A stretch of DNA of 22,505 nt from Planctomycetaceae bacterium. Its GTDB lineage: Bacteria; Planctomycetota; Planctomycetia; Pirellulales; Thermoguttaceae. A program made the position numbers and the translations under genes. The first letter of the stretch is position 1. Every line of letters begins with the position of its first letter. Location of the stretch: positions 1-22,505 of the forward strand of contig JAITBS010000204.1 of NCBI GenBank assembly GCA_031283515.1, given 5' to 3'. Of this stretch, positions 15,116 to 22,505 are shown piece after piece. The notes beneath the pieces are model-generated. The model saw nothing but the letters and a program-made list of their open reading frames with translations, did not search any database and was not told where the DNA came from.

Positions 15116-16741
15116 TTATCCCATCCATGCAGGTAATTTATCTGCGGTTGGTAATTTTGCGAAGTAAACACGTTGAATAGTCGGCAGACCATTGACTTCT
15201 TTCAGAGATTCTTGTGTTGGTTCATCGTCCAGTGACAAAACGGCAACAGCAACACCACCGGGTTTGGGTTCGGCACGTCCAAGCGATAAACTACTAATAT
15301 TGATATGGTATTTACCGAGAACAGTTCCGATGTTTCCGATAACTCCCGGTTTGTCCCAGTGATCGATAAACAATAAATGACCGTCCAGAAAACTTTCCAA
15401 CCGGTAATCATTCATCATTACCAGACGCGGCATAGAATTACCGAAAAGTGTTCCTGAAATCGACACCGTATTGTTTTCACCGCTTAGTTCTGCTGTAATG
15501 AGTGAGGAAAATTCACCGACTTCCGATGTTTTTTCTTCAATCAGGTCAATACCGCGTTCACGGAACATCGACGCAGCACTGACAATATTAACGTCCTCAT
15601 TCATGGAAGCGGACATCAAACCGGCAACAAACGAAGTGGAGAGAAGTGAGGTATCCTTTTTGGAAACATCACCTTTGTACCGCATTTTACAAGATTTAAT
15701 TGTTCCAAGACCGAGTTGAGCCGCCAGAACACCAAGCCGGTAAGCAACATTAAGTGCTCCGCGATGCGATAGCAATGTTTTGGTGTCGAGAGTTCCGAAG
15801 TTGACGGCTTGGCGGATTGTTCCGTTGGTGAAGTAATCAATTAGGAGTTCAACCGCTTCAAGAGCAACATTTGTTTGGGCTTCTTCGGTGCTTGCTCCAA
15901 GATGCGGAGTACAAACGACATTTGGTTTACCGAATAATGGATGATTTGTGCAAGGTTCTTCCTCGTACACATCTAACGCCACACCGCCGAGTTGTCCTGT
16001 TTCCATTCCTTCGACCAATGTTGCGAGATCATAAATTCCGCCTCTGGCGCAGTTAATAAGTTTCGCGCCCGGTTTAATGAGTTCGAGTTCTTTTTTGCCG
16101 AACATCCCGCGCGTTTGGTCATTCAGTGGAGTGTGAACTGTCAGAAAATCAATTTGCGGTAACATCTCATGAAAATGAGTTACCAACGTAATACCAAGTT
16201 CTCCAGCCCGTTGAGGAGTGAAAAACGGATCCATCGCAATAATTTTCATATCAAACGCTTTGGCATATCCGGCAACAACCTGACCAATACGTCCCATTCC
16301 TACAATACCGATTGTTTTTCCGGCAAGTTGATGACCGGTGAAATTTTTGCGGTCCCAACGTTTTTCGATTAACGATTGATAAGCTGGGGCGATATTTCGG
16401 GACAATGCCAGTATTAGTGCGAATGTTTGTTCGGCGGTGGAGATGGTATTACCGCCGGGCGTATTCATTACAACAATTCCAAGTTTTGTGGCGGCTTTGG
16501 TGTCGATATTGTCAACACCAACTCCGGCACGGGCAATTGCTTTGAGACGAGTATTGCCGTCGAGTGCTTCGGCGGTGATTTTGACTCCGCTGCGGGCGAT
16601 AGCTCCGTCAAATTCTGTTAAACATTTTTTTAACTCTTCACCCTTGAGACCGATTCGTTCTTCAAATTCGATTCTGGAAGCATTTCGCAACAAATTTTTC
16701 CCGTCGTCGGAAATAGGATCAAGTAATACAATTCTAGGCAT
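15116..16741 (-). CDS. serA: D-3-phosphoglycerate dehydrogenase
   Basis: A 541-residue enzyme that oxidises 3-phosphoglycerate to 3-phosphohydroxypyruvate with NAD, the first step of serine biosynthesis. It is the long form with an intervening domain. The nucleotide-binding loop is GMGRIG (148-153). Catalytic residues are Arg233 (CARGG), Glu262 (DVYEEEP) and His280 (PHLGAST). The intervening domain (about 310-460) is followed by a C-terminal ACT domain (from DHWDKPGVIGNIG, about 465-541), which usually binds serine for feedback inhibition. The length and order match the Bacillus/Mycobacterium type. No other serine biosynthesis gene adjoins it. There is no obvious Shine-Dalgarno before the ATG at 16741. 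Confidence 0.95.
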   Translation of the reverse strand: MPRIVLLDPISDDGKNLLRNASRIEFEERIGLKGEELKKCLTEFDGAIARSGVKITAEALDGNTRLKAIARAGVGVDNIDTKAATKLGIVVMNTPGGNTISTAEQTFALILALSRNIAPAYQSLIEKRWDRKNFTGHQLAGKTIGIVGMGRIGQVVAGYAKAFDMKIIAMDPFFTPQRAGELGITLVTHFHEMLPQIDFLTVHTPLNDQTRGMFGKKELELIKPGAKLINCARGGIYDLATLVEGMETGQLGGVALDVYEEEPCTNHPLFGKPNVVCTPHLGASTEEAQTNVALEAVELLIDYFTNGTIRQAVNFGTLDTKTLLSHRGALNVAYRLGVLAAQLGLGTIKSCKMRYKGDVSKKDTSLLSTSFVAGLMSASMNEDVNIVSAASMFRERGIDLIEEKTSEVGEFSSLITAELSGENNTVSISGTLFGNSMPRLVMMNDYRLESFLDGHLLFIDHWDKPGVIGNIGTVLGKYHINISSLSLGRAEPKPGGVAVAVLSLDDEPTQESLKEVNGLPTIQRVYFAKLPTADKLPAWMG

Positions 16742-17186
16742 ATAATTAAAGTTTTGGTTGGGTTTAAGTTTAGTTTAAGTTTAGTTTGGTTTATACTTTA
16801 CCTTGTTAGTATTTGGTTTTTTAAGCAATAGTGAAAGCATTATTTTGCCCTGAAAGGGCGGCATAAAGTTGATCGCGGATAGTTAATAGCGGGGCAGTGG
16901 AAGATCACAATGAATTATCTAATACTTCTTGTCTTTTTACAAGAACATCCTTTTAATTTTTCCTGAAATTGTTTCTCATTTTTGATCGATTGACAGTGTT
17001 TCTTGGAAAGATATTGGGGATTTCTGTTTTTCTGAAAGTGGCTGCGCAACAGAATTAGGTATTGGTAGAGAATTAGTTGATAGTGGAGAGTTGATAGCGG
17101 AGAGTGCCGCAAGCGGAGTAATACCGTTTGGGTAGTAATTCACATGTGACACTTTCAACTATCAACTATCAACTATCAACTCTCCA
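16742..17186. other. Gene-free spacer with several repeats
   Basis: Upstream of serA lies a short tandem repeat of GTTTAAGTTTA-like units (about 16755-16795). A GCCCTGAAAGGGC hairpin lies near 16849-16861, and family B copy 3 fills 17074-17189. Frames at 16915-17158 encode peptides generated by the repeat and are not genes. Confidence 0.6.
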
Positions 17187-17189
17187 CTA
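17074..17189. repeat. Family B hairpin repeat, copy 3
   Basis: It begins TAGTTGATAGTGGAGAG, contains CCGCAAGCGGAGTAATACCG and GGTAGTAATTCACATGTGAC, and ends with four ATCAACT-type heptamers and CTCTCCACTA. The core differs from copy 2: one side has GCAAGCGG, the other CACATGTG. Its last three bases (17187-17189) are the TAG stop codon of the Nudix gene on the minus strand. Confidence 0.8.
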
Positions 17190-17699
17190 TTCTCTATTTC
17201 TTTCTAATTGAAACCAATAGAGTCCGATAATTGTTTTAGCGTCTTTGATTTCACCGCTGGCAATCATTTGAAGAGCCTGCGGCAGATCAATGATAAGTGT
17301 TTCAATTTTTTCGCCATCTTCCAATGCTGTTGGACCAGGAATTAAATCAATGGCTTTGAAAAGATGCATTTCTTCATGAGCAAAACCGGGTGATGCAAAA
17401 AAAGTCATAATCGAAGTCATTGTTTTTGCGGTGTAACCGGTTTCTTCAATTAATTCACGGCGTGCGGTAGCCATTGGTAATTCATTTGGTTCCAACGTCC
17501 CCGCCGGAAGTTCTATCAGAGTTTCGTCAACCGCAACACGGTGTTGACGAATCAGCACAAGACGATCATCTTCGAGAACCGGCAAAATCACCACCGCACC
17601 AGGGTGAATCACAATATGCCGTTCCAACGATGTACCGCTTCGACCTGTGATCATCTTTCTGACAACCTTAAAAATCCGGCTTGTAAACAGTGTTTCCAT
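17187..17699 (-). CDS. nudF: Nudix hydrolase, ADP-ribose pyrophosphatase type
   Basis: A 170-residue hydrolase with a perfect Nudix box: Gly67, Glu73, then Arg81-Glu82 and Glu85-Glu86 in RRELIEETGY (consensus GX5EX7REUXEEXGU). The preceding strand VLIRQHRVAVDETLIELPAG and the following SPGFAHEEMHLF are typical of the ADP-ribose pyrophosphatase branch, which splits ADP-ribose to AMP and ribose-5-phosphate with magnesium. The length matches the family. The C-terminal coding sequence ends exactly at the edge of repeat B3, which supplies the stop codon. The exact substrate is not certain. Confidence 0.88.
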   Translation of the reverse strand: METLFTSRIFKVVRKMITGRSGTSLERHIVIHPGAVVILPVLEDDRLVLIRQHRVAVDETLIELPAGTLEPNELPMATARRELIEETGYTAKTMTSIMTFFASPGFAHEEMHLFKAIDLIPGPTALEDGEKIETLIIDLPQALQMIASGEIKDAKTIIGLYWFQLERNRE

Positions 17700-17847
17700 A
17701 ACAATAGTTCCACAATAATATTTTTATAACAATATCTGTAATATACTTATCACATTTTGAAATTCGGTTTTATCGGAATTGACCGCCATGCGTTTCTCTT
17801 CCAAAATTCTGTAAATTTTATTTATTACGTAAATTCTGTCCCAAAAC

Positions 17848-17871
17848 TTATCCTATCAAAAAATGTAAAAC
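17848..17871. repeat. Short dispersed repeat shared with 688-710
   Basis: TTATCCTATCAAAAAATG here closely matches TTATCCTGTCAAAAAATG at 688-705, with related T-rich sequence upstream of both. Both lie in spacers. This is probably a decayed copy of a dispersed intergenic repeat. Confidence 0.4.
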
Positions 17872-17894
17872 AAATTTTCAAGTATGAGGCAGAA

Positions 17895-18581
17895 TTATCG
17901 AAAGAGGTCGGCTTCGATATGGTAGGGCAATTCTCCGTAACGAAAATTAGGGTTGACATACAGTTCACCACCAACATGAACCGCTCGTGTTCGGAACGGA
18001 ACCTTCAAATCGCCGACGCAATGAACACTGATCATATCAAACGGATTCTGTTCGGGCGAACAAAATTTGCAATGATAAACAGAGCGAACCAACATGAAAT
18101 TTTCAATTCCGGCGAGTTGTCGTCCCGGAAACATAAAACCGCGAAGATAAACTTTTCGATGATCTTTCGCGATAGCTAAAATATGTTCCGGTAATTTATT
18201 TGTTTTGGGATCGGGGCGGATATCTAAAAAGTTGACGATTTCGTAACCGTAAGGAATACTGAAATAATAATTCCATGTTCCCCAACCGGCAGCACTTAAT
18301 CCTAGTACGAGTGAAAAAATAATACCTGCCAGTGCAAAATTCCGACCGGCGTAATCGAATGGACACGATAAAATCCGGTAAAGTCCGAACAAACCGCAAA
18401 TCGCACCAAGTAACGGGCAAATCACAAACCAGTTACTCAACAACATCAACGGCGTAAAGAGTGAAAAAATAAACGCAATCACCGCCAACACACTGATTGC
18501 CCGATATCCCACTGTAATTCCTGAGGAACCGATTGCCTCATTCGAAACCGTACTCAACGACTGATCAAATTCCTGTAACAT
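17895..18581 (-). CDS. Membrane protein with DUF4190-like and DUF3299-like regions
   Basis: A 228-residue protein. A short polar N-terminus is followed by three hydrophobic segments (about 29-49, 51-71 and 82-104), which resemble a DUF4190-type membrane region. The rest (about 110-228) is a soluble domain with GFMFPG (148-153), FMLVRSVYHCKFC (162-174) and ISVHC (184-188). This resembles DUF3299, a domain often found in envelope proteins of unknown role. Cys171, Cys174 and Cys188 could bind metal or form a disulfide, but this is only suggestive. There is no clear operon partner; the AAA/nuclease pair ends 55 bases upstream of its start. Confidence 0.72.
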   Translation of the reverse strand: MLQEFDQSLSTVSNEAIGSSGITVGYRAISVLAVIAFIFSLFTPLMLLSNWFVICPLLGAICGLFGLYRILSCPFDYAGRNFALAGIIFSLVLGLSAAGWGTWNYYFSIPYGYEIVNFLDIRPDPKTNKLPEHILAIAKDHRKVYLRGFMFPGRQLAGIENFMLVRSVYHCKFCSPEQNPFDMISVHCVGDLKVPFRTRAVHVGGELYVNPNFRYGELPYHIEADLFR

Positions 18582-18635
18582 AATTCATCAAATAGAATAG
18601 AACTAAAATGAAACAAAAAATCCTACTGAATATTT

Positions 18636-19151
18636 TCAATTTCCCTTGTGTTGGGAATGGGAAGGATAACCATCTTGATCGCTTTCTTCTTCCATAAAAC
18701 GGCTTTGATAATAAAGAAGACATTGATATTTTTTCATGAGAGATTCTTTCAATTGGTTGACTTGAATATCAATCTTTGGAACTTTTGACAACACAATACG
18801 AGCATGTAATTTAGAACCTTTCAAATCATTACCAAGATTTTCAATAGTTGTCCAAATTTGTTTACACGCATGAGTCAAATCGGAACCTTTCAACTCAATA
18901 AAAATCGAATGATAACAAGTCTTTTCATTTATTGTCGTATAGTTAAGCAACAGATAATCGCATTTCAAAATATTTTGATCTGAAATCAGACCGCCGTCAA
19001 CATGTAGTTTCAACAATGTTTCACCGCTTTTATATTTGTAAACATATTTCGATGCTCTTTCCTCACAAACAATCGTTCCGCCATTGGAATTGTGATAGTT
19101 TGTTGTGTAAGATTTATCCTGTTGCTGAGCAATAAAATTCTGAAACGACAT
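18636..19151 (-). CDS. PD-(D/E)XK nuclease-like protein, partner of AAA ATPase
   Basis: A 171-residue protein I cannot name. It has the layout of a PD-(D/E)XK nuclease core: Asp65 in KCDYLLLN, then Glu86-x-Lys88 in IFIELKGSD, then Gln98 in CKQIW on the following helix. A possible motif I acid is Glu30 or Glu31. The small size leaves room for little beyond the catalytic fold, so DNA or RNA recognition may come from the partner. The tail is short and polar (EEESDQDG). The gene starts four bases after the AAA ATPase stop, which implies co-transcription and probably translational coupling. No Shine-Dalgarno is visible. A nuclease role is inferred from motif spacing only. Confidence 0.65.
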   Translation of the reverse strand: MSFQNFIAQQQDKSYTTNYHNSNGGTIVCEERASKYVYKYKSGETLLKLHVDGGLISDQNILKCDYLLLNYTTINEKTCYHSIFIELKGSDLTHACKQIWTTIENLGNDLKGSKLHARIVLSKVPKIDIQVNQLKESLMKKYQCLLYYQSRFMEEESDQDGYPSHSQHKGN

Positions 19152-19155
19152 AATT

Positions 19156-20502
19156 TTATGAATACTTTAAATCAAACAAACCATCAAATTCATCATTGAT
19201 GGTTTTTGAAACGTTATCAATTTCTTTGGTACTAATCATTTCCAACTCACTATCAATAATATTACGGCATGTACCGTTTTCAACAAAGTAAACCGCCAAA
19301 CGATTGCCGTCAACCCATAACATCGGATTGATTTTGGTTGCTGTTTCTTCCGGTTTACTTTGTCCGAGTTTATAAGCGTACAACAAATTATTGAGTGCCG
19401 TCAAAATATAGGGACTATGAGTTGTAATGATGACTTGTTGATTTTTCTGGTTTGCAAGTAAGGAGATAAGGTGTGTAATATCACGTTGTGTTTTCGGGAA
19501 AAGATGGGCTTCCGGTTCTTCAATGATGATGATATTTTTATGATTATTTTCTGTTTCAGATGAACCTTCTTCTACTGCTAATATTGAAAGTAAAATAATA
19601 TTCAAAATCCAAAGCACTTCCTGTTGACCGGATGAGGCTTCATAAAGTTTCACAAATTGTTTTTCGTTTAGATAAATACGTTCACCTTCTCTTGTGCTGA
19701 TATATTTACCATTGAGAATTTTCTCTATCAACAGACGGGTCAAATCAAAAGTTTCATTACTGACAGTTAAATAATTAGTATTCCTATTTTTGTTATATTT
19801 CATCCTCTTTTTCCAAAATATTTTTGATATTTGTTTGTTAAATTCATCAATATAAATATTAAAAGAAGATTTATTTTCTTTAATGAGACTCATAAAATTA
19901 CCTAAGAGATAATCAAATCGTCCTTCATTGAAAAGGGGCATATTATCAGTTGGTAAGGATAATATTTGTCTTCCGGCAGGAATAAAGCAATATTCATTGT
20001 TTGCGCTAAAATAATCATTAAATATTGGAGATACATCCACATGAAATTCATTTGAAAACAGATTTTCTTTATTATCGTTGAGAAAATCTTTACAAACACG
20101 GTCAATTCGTTCATTGATAACATTCTTAAAACGTTCACTCCATTCGACGGACAGAGTTGCGGAGGATTTTTTCAGACGTATAAATAAATGTTCCGAATCT
20201 TTTTTATCACATTCAGGATAAAACGAAACGGTAAAATCATCTTGTAATGCTTCAATATCCCAAAATAAACCGAATTGGGCTTCAACAATGTCTCCAACTC
20301 TCTTAAAAATATCCGTTAACGAATCATTACCGGTAAAATTTAAACTCCCATAACTAAACCTTAACGAACGAAAAAAATAAATCAGTTTAGCGATGGTACT
20401 TTTTCCGGCGGCGTTGGAACCAATAAAGACCATGTAATCGTCAATATCAAGATCAACCTTACGAAGGGGACCGAAATTTTTGATTTCGAGACGTTGTTTC
20501 AT
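19156..20502 (-). CDS. OLD/AAA_15-like ATPase
   Basis: A 448-residue ATPase of the SMC/OLD-like AAA_15/AAA_21 group. The ATG at 20502 is chosen over the TTG at 20538 because MKQRLEIKNFGPL is the normal family N-terminus. Walker A is GSNAAGKST (28-36, Lys34). An ABC-type signature SSGQQEV lies at 290-296. Walker B is IIIIEEPEAH with Glu328/Glu329. The switch His362 sits in TTHSPYIL. Between Walker A and the signature lies a roughly 240-residue insert, probably helical. No TOPRIM domain follows the ATPase; the last 80 residues (INPMLWVDGNR, EFDGLFDL) are instead typical of stand-alone members. The adjacent nuclease-like gene suggests an ATP-gated effector complex. It lies 119 bases downstream of the permease gene, with its own promoter-like sequences. 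Confidence 0.87.
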   Translation of the reverse strand: MKQRLEIKNFGPLRKVDLDIDDYMVFIGSNAAGKSTIAKLIYFFRSLRFSYGSLNFTGNDSLTDIFKRVGDIVEAQFGLFWDIEALQDDFTVSFYPECDKKDSEHLFIRLKKSSATLSVEWSERFKNVINERIDRVCKDFLNDNKENLFSNEFHVDVSPIFNDYFSANNEYCFIPAGRQILSLPTDNMPLFNEGRFDYLLGNFMSLIKENKSSFNIYIDEFNKQISKIFWKKRMKYNKNRNTNYLTVSNETFDLTRLLIEKILNGKYISTREGERIYLNEKQFVKLYEASSGQQEVLWILNIILLSILAVEEGSSETENNHKNIIIIEEPEAHLFPKTQRDITHLISLLANQKNQQVIITTHSPYILTALNNLLYAYKLGQSKPEETATKINPMLWVDGNRLAVYFVENGTCRNIIDSELEMISTKEIDNVSKTINDEFDGLFDLKYS

Positions 20503-20547
20503 TATTTTGTTGTCATAAATTATTATGCGGCAAGGCAATAGAAAAAA

Positions 20548-20595
20548 ATTATAACATTTGGGTTTTTATTATAACAAATGTTTGTGCTGGTACAA
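20548..20595 (-). promoter_or_regulatory. Tandem -10-like sites upstream of AAA ATPase
   Basis: On the minus strand TATAAT occurs twice (20568-20573 and 20548-20553), each within a TGTTATAAT context. A weak -35 (TTGTAC, 20590-20595) lies 16 bases before the first. This suggests that the AAA-nuclease pair has its own promoter independent of the upstream permease. Confidence 0.4.
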
Positions 20596-20621
20596 GCGTT
20601 GTTTTTTGAGTTGATTTTATT

Positions 20622-21926
20622 TTAGGGGGCGAGTGAGGTGGCGACATCTTGTTTGTAGGCAACAGCTGCCGGCAGGAAACCAACGATGGAAGCAAGGAGT
20701 ATCAGACCGGGAATCAGAATAATTTCCATCCACTGAAAATTCCAACTCCGTACAATAATTCCGGTGTATTCGGAGATCCAGGGACTCATACCGCCGATTA
20801 AAAGGTGTCCGAAGAACAAACCAAGAATACCACCGCCAAGTGATAATAAAATCGATTCGAGTAAGATAATGGTCATTACCGTCAACCGTCTTGCACCAAG
20901 CGCACGCATAACAGCAATTTCCTGCCGTCGTTCACTCATGGAGTTGTAAATACTCACCATCATTCCAATTCCCGCAACAATAACAACAAGAACCGCAAGA
21001 AAAATCAGAACCATTTGGATATTTCCGATCACGCTGGATAATAATTTTGCGATTTCACTGATTGGGGAAACAGCCTGAACATCGGTTGTTTTATCCAACA
21101 CATCGGGTAATTTCATAGCGTCGATATTGACATAAGCTCTTTCATTGAGAACGGCGGAAGGGTTGAAGTCTGCCGAATCGGGATTGACGGCGGTTCCTTC
21201 AGGTCTGACTGCGTTTTGTTTGGTCATCAAGAGAATTGCCGAATAATTTTTGGTTTCATTTTCATGGGCGTGATCATCTTGATCTTCGTGCATATCGTAG
21301 AATCCGTCGAGGTTAATAAAGATAGCATTATCGTTTGGAGTTCCGGTGTGATTGAGGATACCGACAACTTTGAACGGTTTATGTTCTTCACCGAAATCGG
21401 CTTGTTGGGCGGCTTCCGGTTTGAAGGTGTCACCGACTTTGAGACCGGTTTTCTGGCTTGCCCGTGAACCAACAACTGCAGTAAAAACATCGTTATCTTT
21501 AATATTTTCGCCGTCAGCAAACGAATAATTCCGGTCGCCCATATATTTTAGTTTGGTGAAAAATTCGGGTGGTGCACCGACGATTGCTGCACCGCGAAAA
21601 TAATGTCCAATCGTCATAGGGATTGCTTCTTCGACGATATGAGAATATTGTCCGCGTGTGAACATTTTCAGATAATTCTCAGGAACATTCCCAACCGGCG
21701 GACGCAAATAAAAAACCGTACTAAGAACAACATCAAGCGGACTTCCTTTACCGGAAATAATTAGGTCATATCCTTGAGCACTTTTGTTGAAAGAGTCGCT
21801 CAAAACACTGTGAATAACGATCACCGTGACAATAAGCGCAACACCAAGCGACATTGAAAACGCCGTCAAAACAGACGACAATAAACGAAATTGAATACTT
21901 CGAAACGCAATTTTCCAAAGCGGCAT
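20622..21926 (-). CDS. FtsX/MacB-type ABC transporter permease
   Basis: A 434-residue permease with the MacB/LolC plan: one N-terminal membrane segment (about 17-40), a large periplasmic MacB-type domain, then three C-terminal segments (about 295-322, 350-375 and 402-425). The cytoplasmic loop SERRQEIAVMRALGARR is the classic FtsX-superfamily signature. Such permeases, with a separate ATPase, act mechanically to extrude lipoproteins, lipids or peptides. A loop of the periplasmic domain (about 208-222) is rich in His, Asp and Glu (MHEDQDDHAHENE), a likely metal-binding site. AAAGGA precedes the ATG. The expected ATPase gene is not upstream within the window; the next 500 bases hold repeats. 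Confidence 0.87.
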   Translation of the reverse strand: MPLWKIAFRSIQFRLLSSVLTAFSMSLGVALIVTVIVIHSVLSDSFNKSAQGYDLIISGKGSPLDVVLSTVFYLRPPVGNVPENYLKMFTRGQYSHIVEEAIPMTIGHYFRGAAIVGAPPEFFTKLKYMGDRNYSFADGENIKDNDVFTAVVGSRASQKTGLKVGDTFKPEAAQQADFGEEHKPFKVVGILNHTGTPNDNAIFINLDGFYDMHEDQDDHAHENETKNYSAILLMTKQNAVRPEGTAVNPDSADFNPSAVLNERAYVNIDAMKLPDVLDKTTDVQAVSPISEIAKLLSSVIGNIQMVLIFLAVLVVIVAGIGMMVSIYNSMSERRQEIAVMRALGARRLTVMTIILLESILLSLGGGILGLFFGHLLIGGMSPWISEYTGIIVRSWNFQWMEIILIPGLILLASIVGFLPAAVAYKQDVATSLAP

Positions 21927-22497
21927 TGTTACAATCCTTTCTTAATAAGACCAAAATGATACATTAAACAAAAATAAACAGAAACAAATAAAAATAAACG
22001 TAATATATCAGTGGAATTATTATTTTTTTATTTTTCACCCCGAAGAGGCGGAATTTTCATAACCGTAGGTCAAGCGAAACGCGACCTACGGTAAACATCT
22101 CTTCTCAACGTCGTCTGAAAGACGAAACTGAACGAGCAAAATTACACATTCGATTTTTAAAATTCTGTCTTTCAGACAGAGGAATGTTCATTGTATGAGT
22201 CCGCAGGTCGAGGACTTGCGGTTATGAAAATCGCCCCCCTGTCGAGGTGAAAATCGAAAAACAAAAATTCCACTAATATATTACAAATAAACCCAAAATA
22301 ACATTGAATAATATAACACTAAATAATATCGAACTATTCTAATTGAGCCAAGAAAAAAGTCAATCAGACTCAAAACCCGAAACCCGCATTGTCAAGTGTA
22401 ATAAGTATAAAAAGGCATAATTGAGTTTGGGTTCTCGATTTTTTGATATTTACCCATTGCTTTTTGCCGTGCGGCAATCGCCAATCGGAGAACGCCA
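21927..22497. other. Gene-free spacer with family A copy 2
   Basis: This holds the second family A element (22001-22283) and about 210 AT-rich bases beyond it. No gene is visible until a possible start at 22498. Confidence 0.65.
22001..22283. repeat. Family A palindromic element, copy 2 (MITE-like)
   Basis: Terminal inverted repeats at 22001-22018 and 22266-22283 agree at 17 of 18 positions. Inner stems are AATTTTCATAACCG (22052-22065) against 22219-22231. Hairpin arms are ACCGTAGGTC/GACCTACGGT (22062-22071/22083-22092, perfect), GTCTGAAAGAC (22113-22123), CTGTC/GACAG (22165-22179) and CCGCAGGTC/GACTTGCGG (22201-22221). The copy lies in the same orientation as 247-528. Both ends begin with TA, which could be a duplicated TA target as in IS630/mariner-type insertion. 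Confidence 0.78.
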
Positions 22498-22505
22498 ATG
22501 ACCGA
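22498..22505 (+). CDS. Possible start of a further gene (truncated by window)
   Basis: ATG at 22498 follows GGAG (22487-22490) at 7-base spacing, and only two codons and part of a third are visible. The product cannot be inferred. Confidence 0.3.

Noticed and set aside
16915..17158. Open frames giving SPLSTINSPLSTN-type peptides
   Set aside because: These are generated by translating the heptamer repeat B3 and occur by chance.
20503..20538. TTG start for the AAA ATPase
   Set aside because: The extra residues precede the conserved family N-terminus and no ribosome binding site supports them.
1..22505. tRNA or rRNA genes
   Set aside because: No T-loop-like GTTCRANYC with matching acceptor stems and no rRNA-like stretch was recognised on either strand.

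Overview
The window reads as a chromosomal segment of a low-GC member of the Planctomycetota or a close PVC relative. The main evidence is a DUF1559 protein with a prepilin-type N-terminus and an H-X9-DG C-terminal motif, followed directly by a small lipoprotein. Supporting evidence is a DUF3299-type exported domain, several EF-hand and GGDEF proteins, and long intergenic spacers filled with palindromic repeats. The taxonomic call rests on gene content only; there is no rRNA or tRNA gene here.

Layout. 1-919 is a gene-free leader packed with repeats. 920-6056 (+) holds a 1345-residue exported multidomain protein, probably carbohydrate-active, and a fermentative D-lactate dehydrogenase. 6433-7572 (-) is an iron-complex-type substrate-binding lipoprotein without its transporter. 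7820-11242 (+) holds the DUF1559 pseudopilin-like protein, its partner lipoprotein, and, after a 584-base repeat-rich gap, a HlyD-type adaptor. From 11294 to 21926 everything is on the minus strand: a secreted EF-hand protein translationally coupled to a REC-GGDEF-CBS diguanylate cyclase, a coiled-coil PD-(D/E)XK-like protein, SerA, a Nudix hydrolase, a DUF4190/DUF3299-like membrane protein, a two-gene AAA ATPase plus PD-(D/E)XK-like module, and an FtsX/MacB-type permease. The last 500 bases hold a second copy of a repeat seen at the left end and what may be the first codons of another gene.

Two repeat families stand out. Family A (about 282 bp; 247-528 and 22001-22283, same orientation) is a terminal-inverted-repeat element whose inner stems can fold into a cloverleaf. 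Family B (about 100-116 bp; 6335-6435, 9481-9596, 17074-17189) is a hairpin built from TTGATAG and GGAGAGT heptamers around a conserved core. In two of its three copies the first three bases of the element are the TAG stop codon of the neighbouring gene.

The best candidate for an undescribed system is the pair at 18636-20502: an OLD/AAA_15-like ATPase without a TOPRIM nuclease domain, followed four bases later by a 171-residue protein with a D...ExK...Q nuclease signature. The architecture suggests a nuclease-ATPase defence module, but nothing in the window proves that role.
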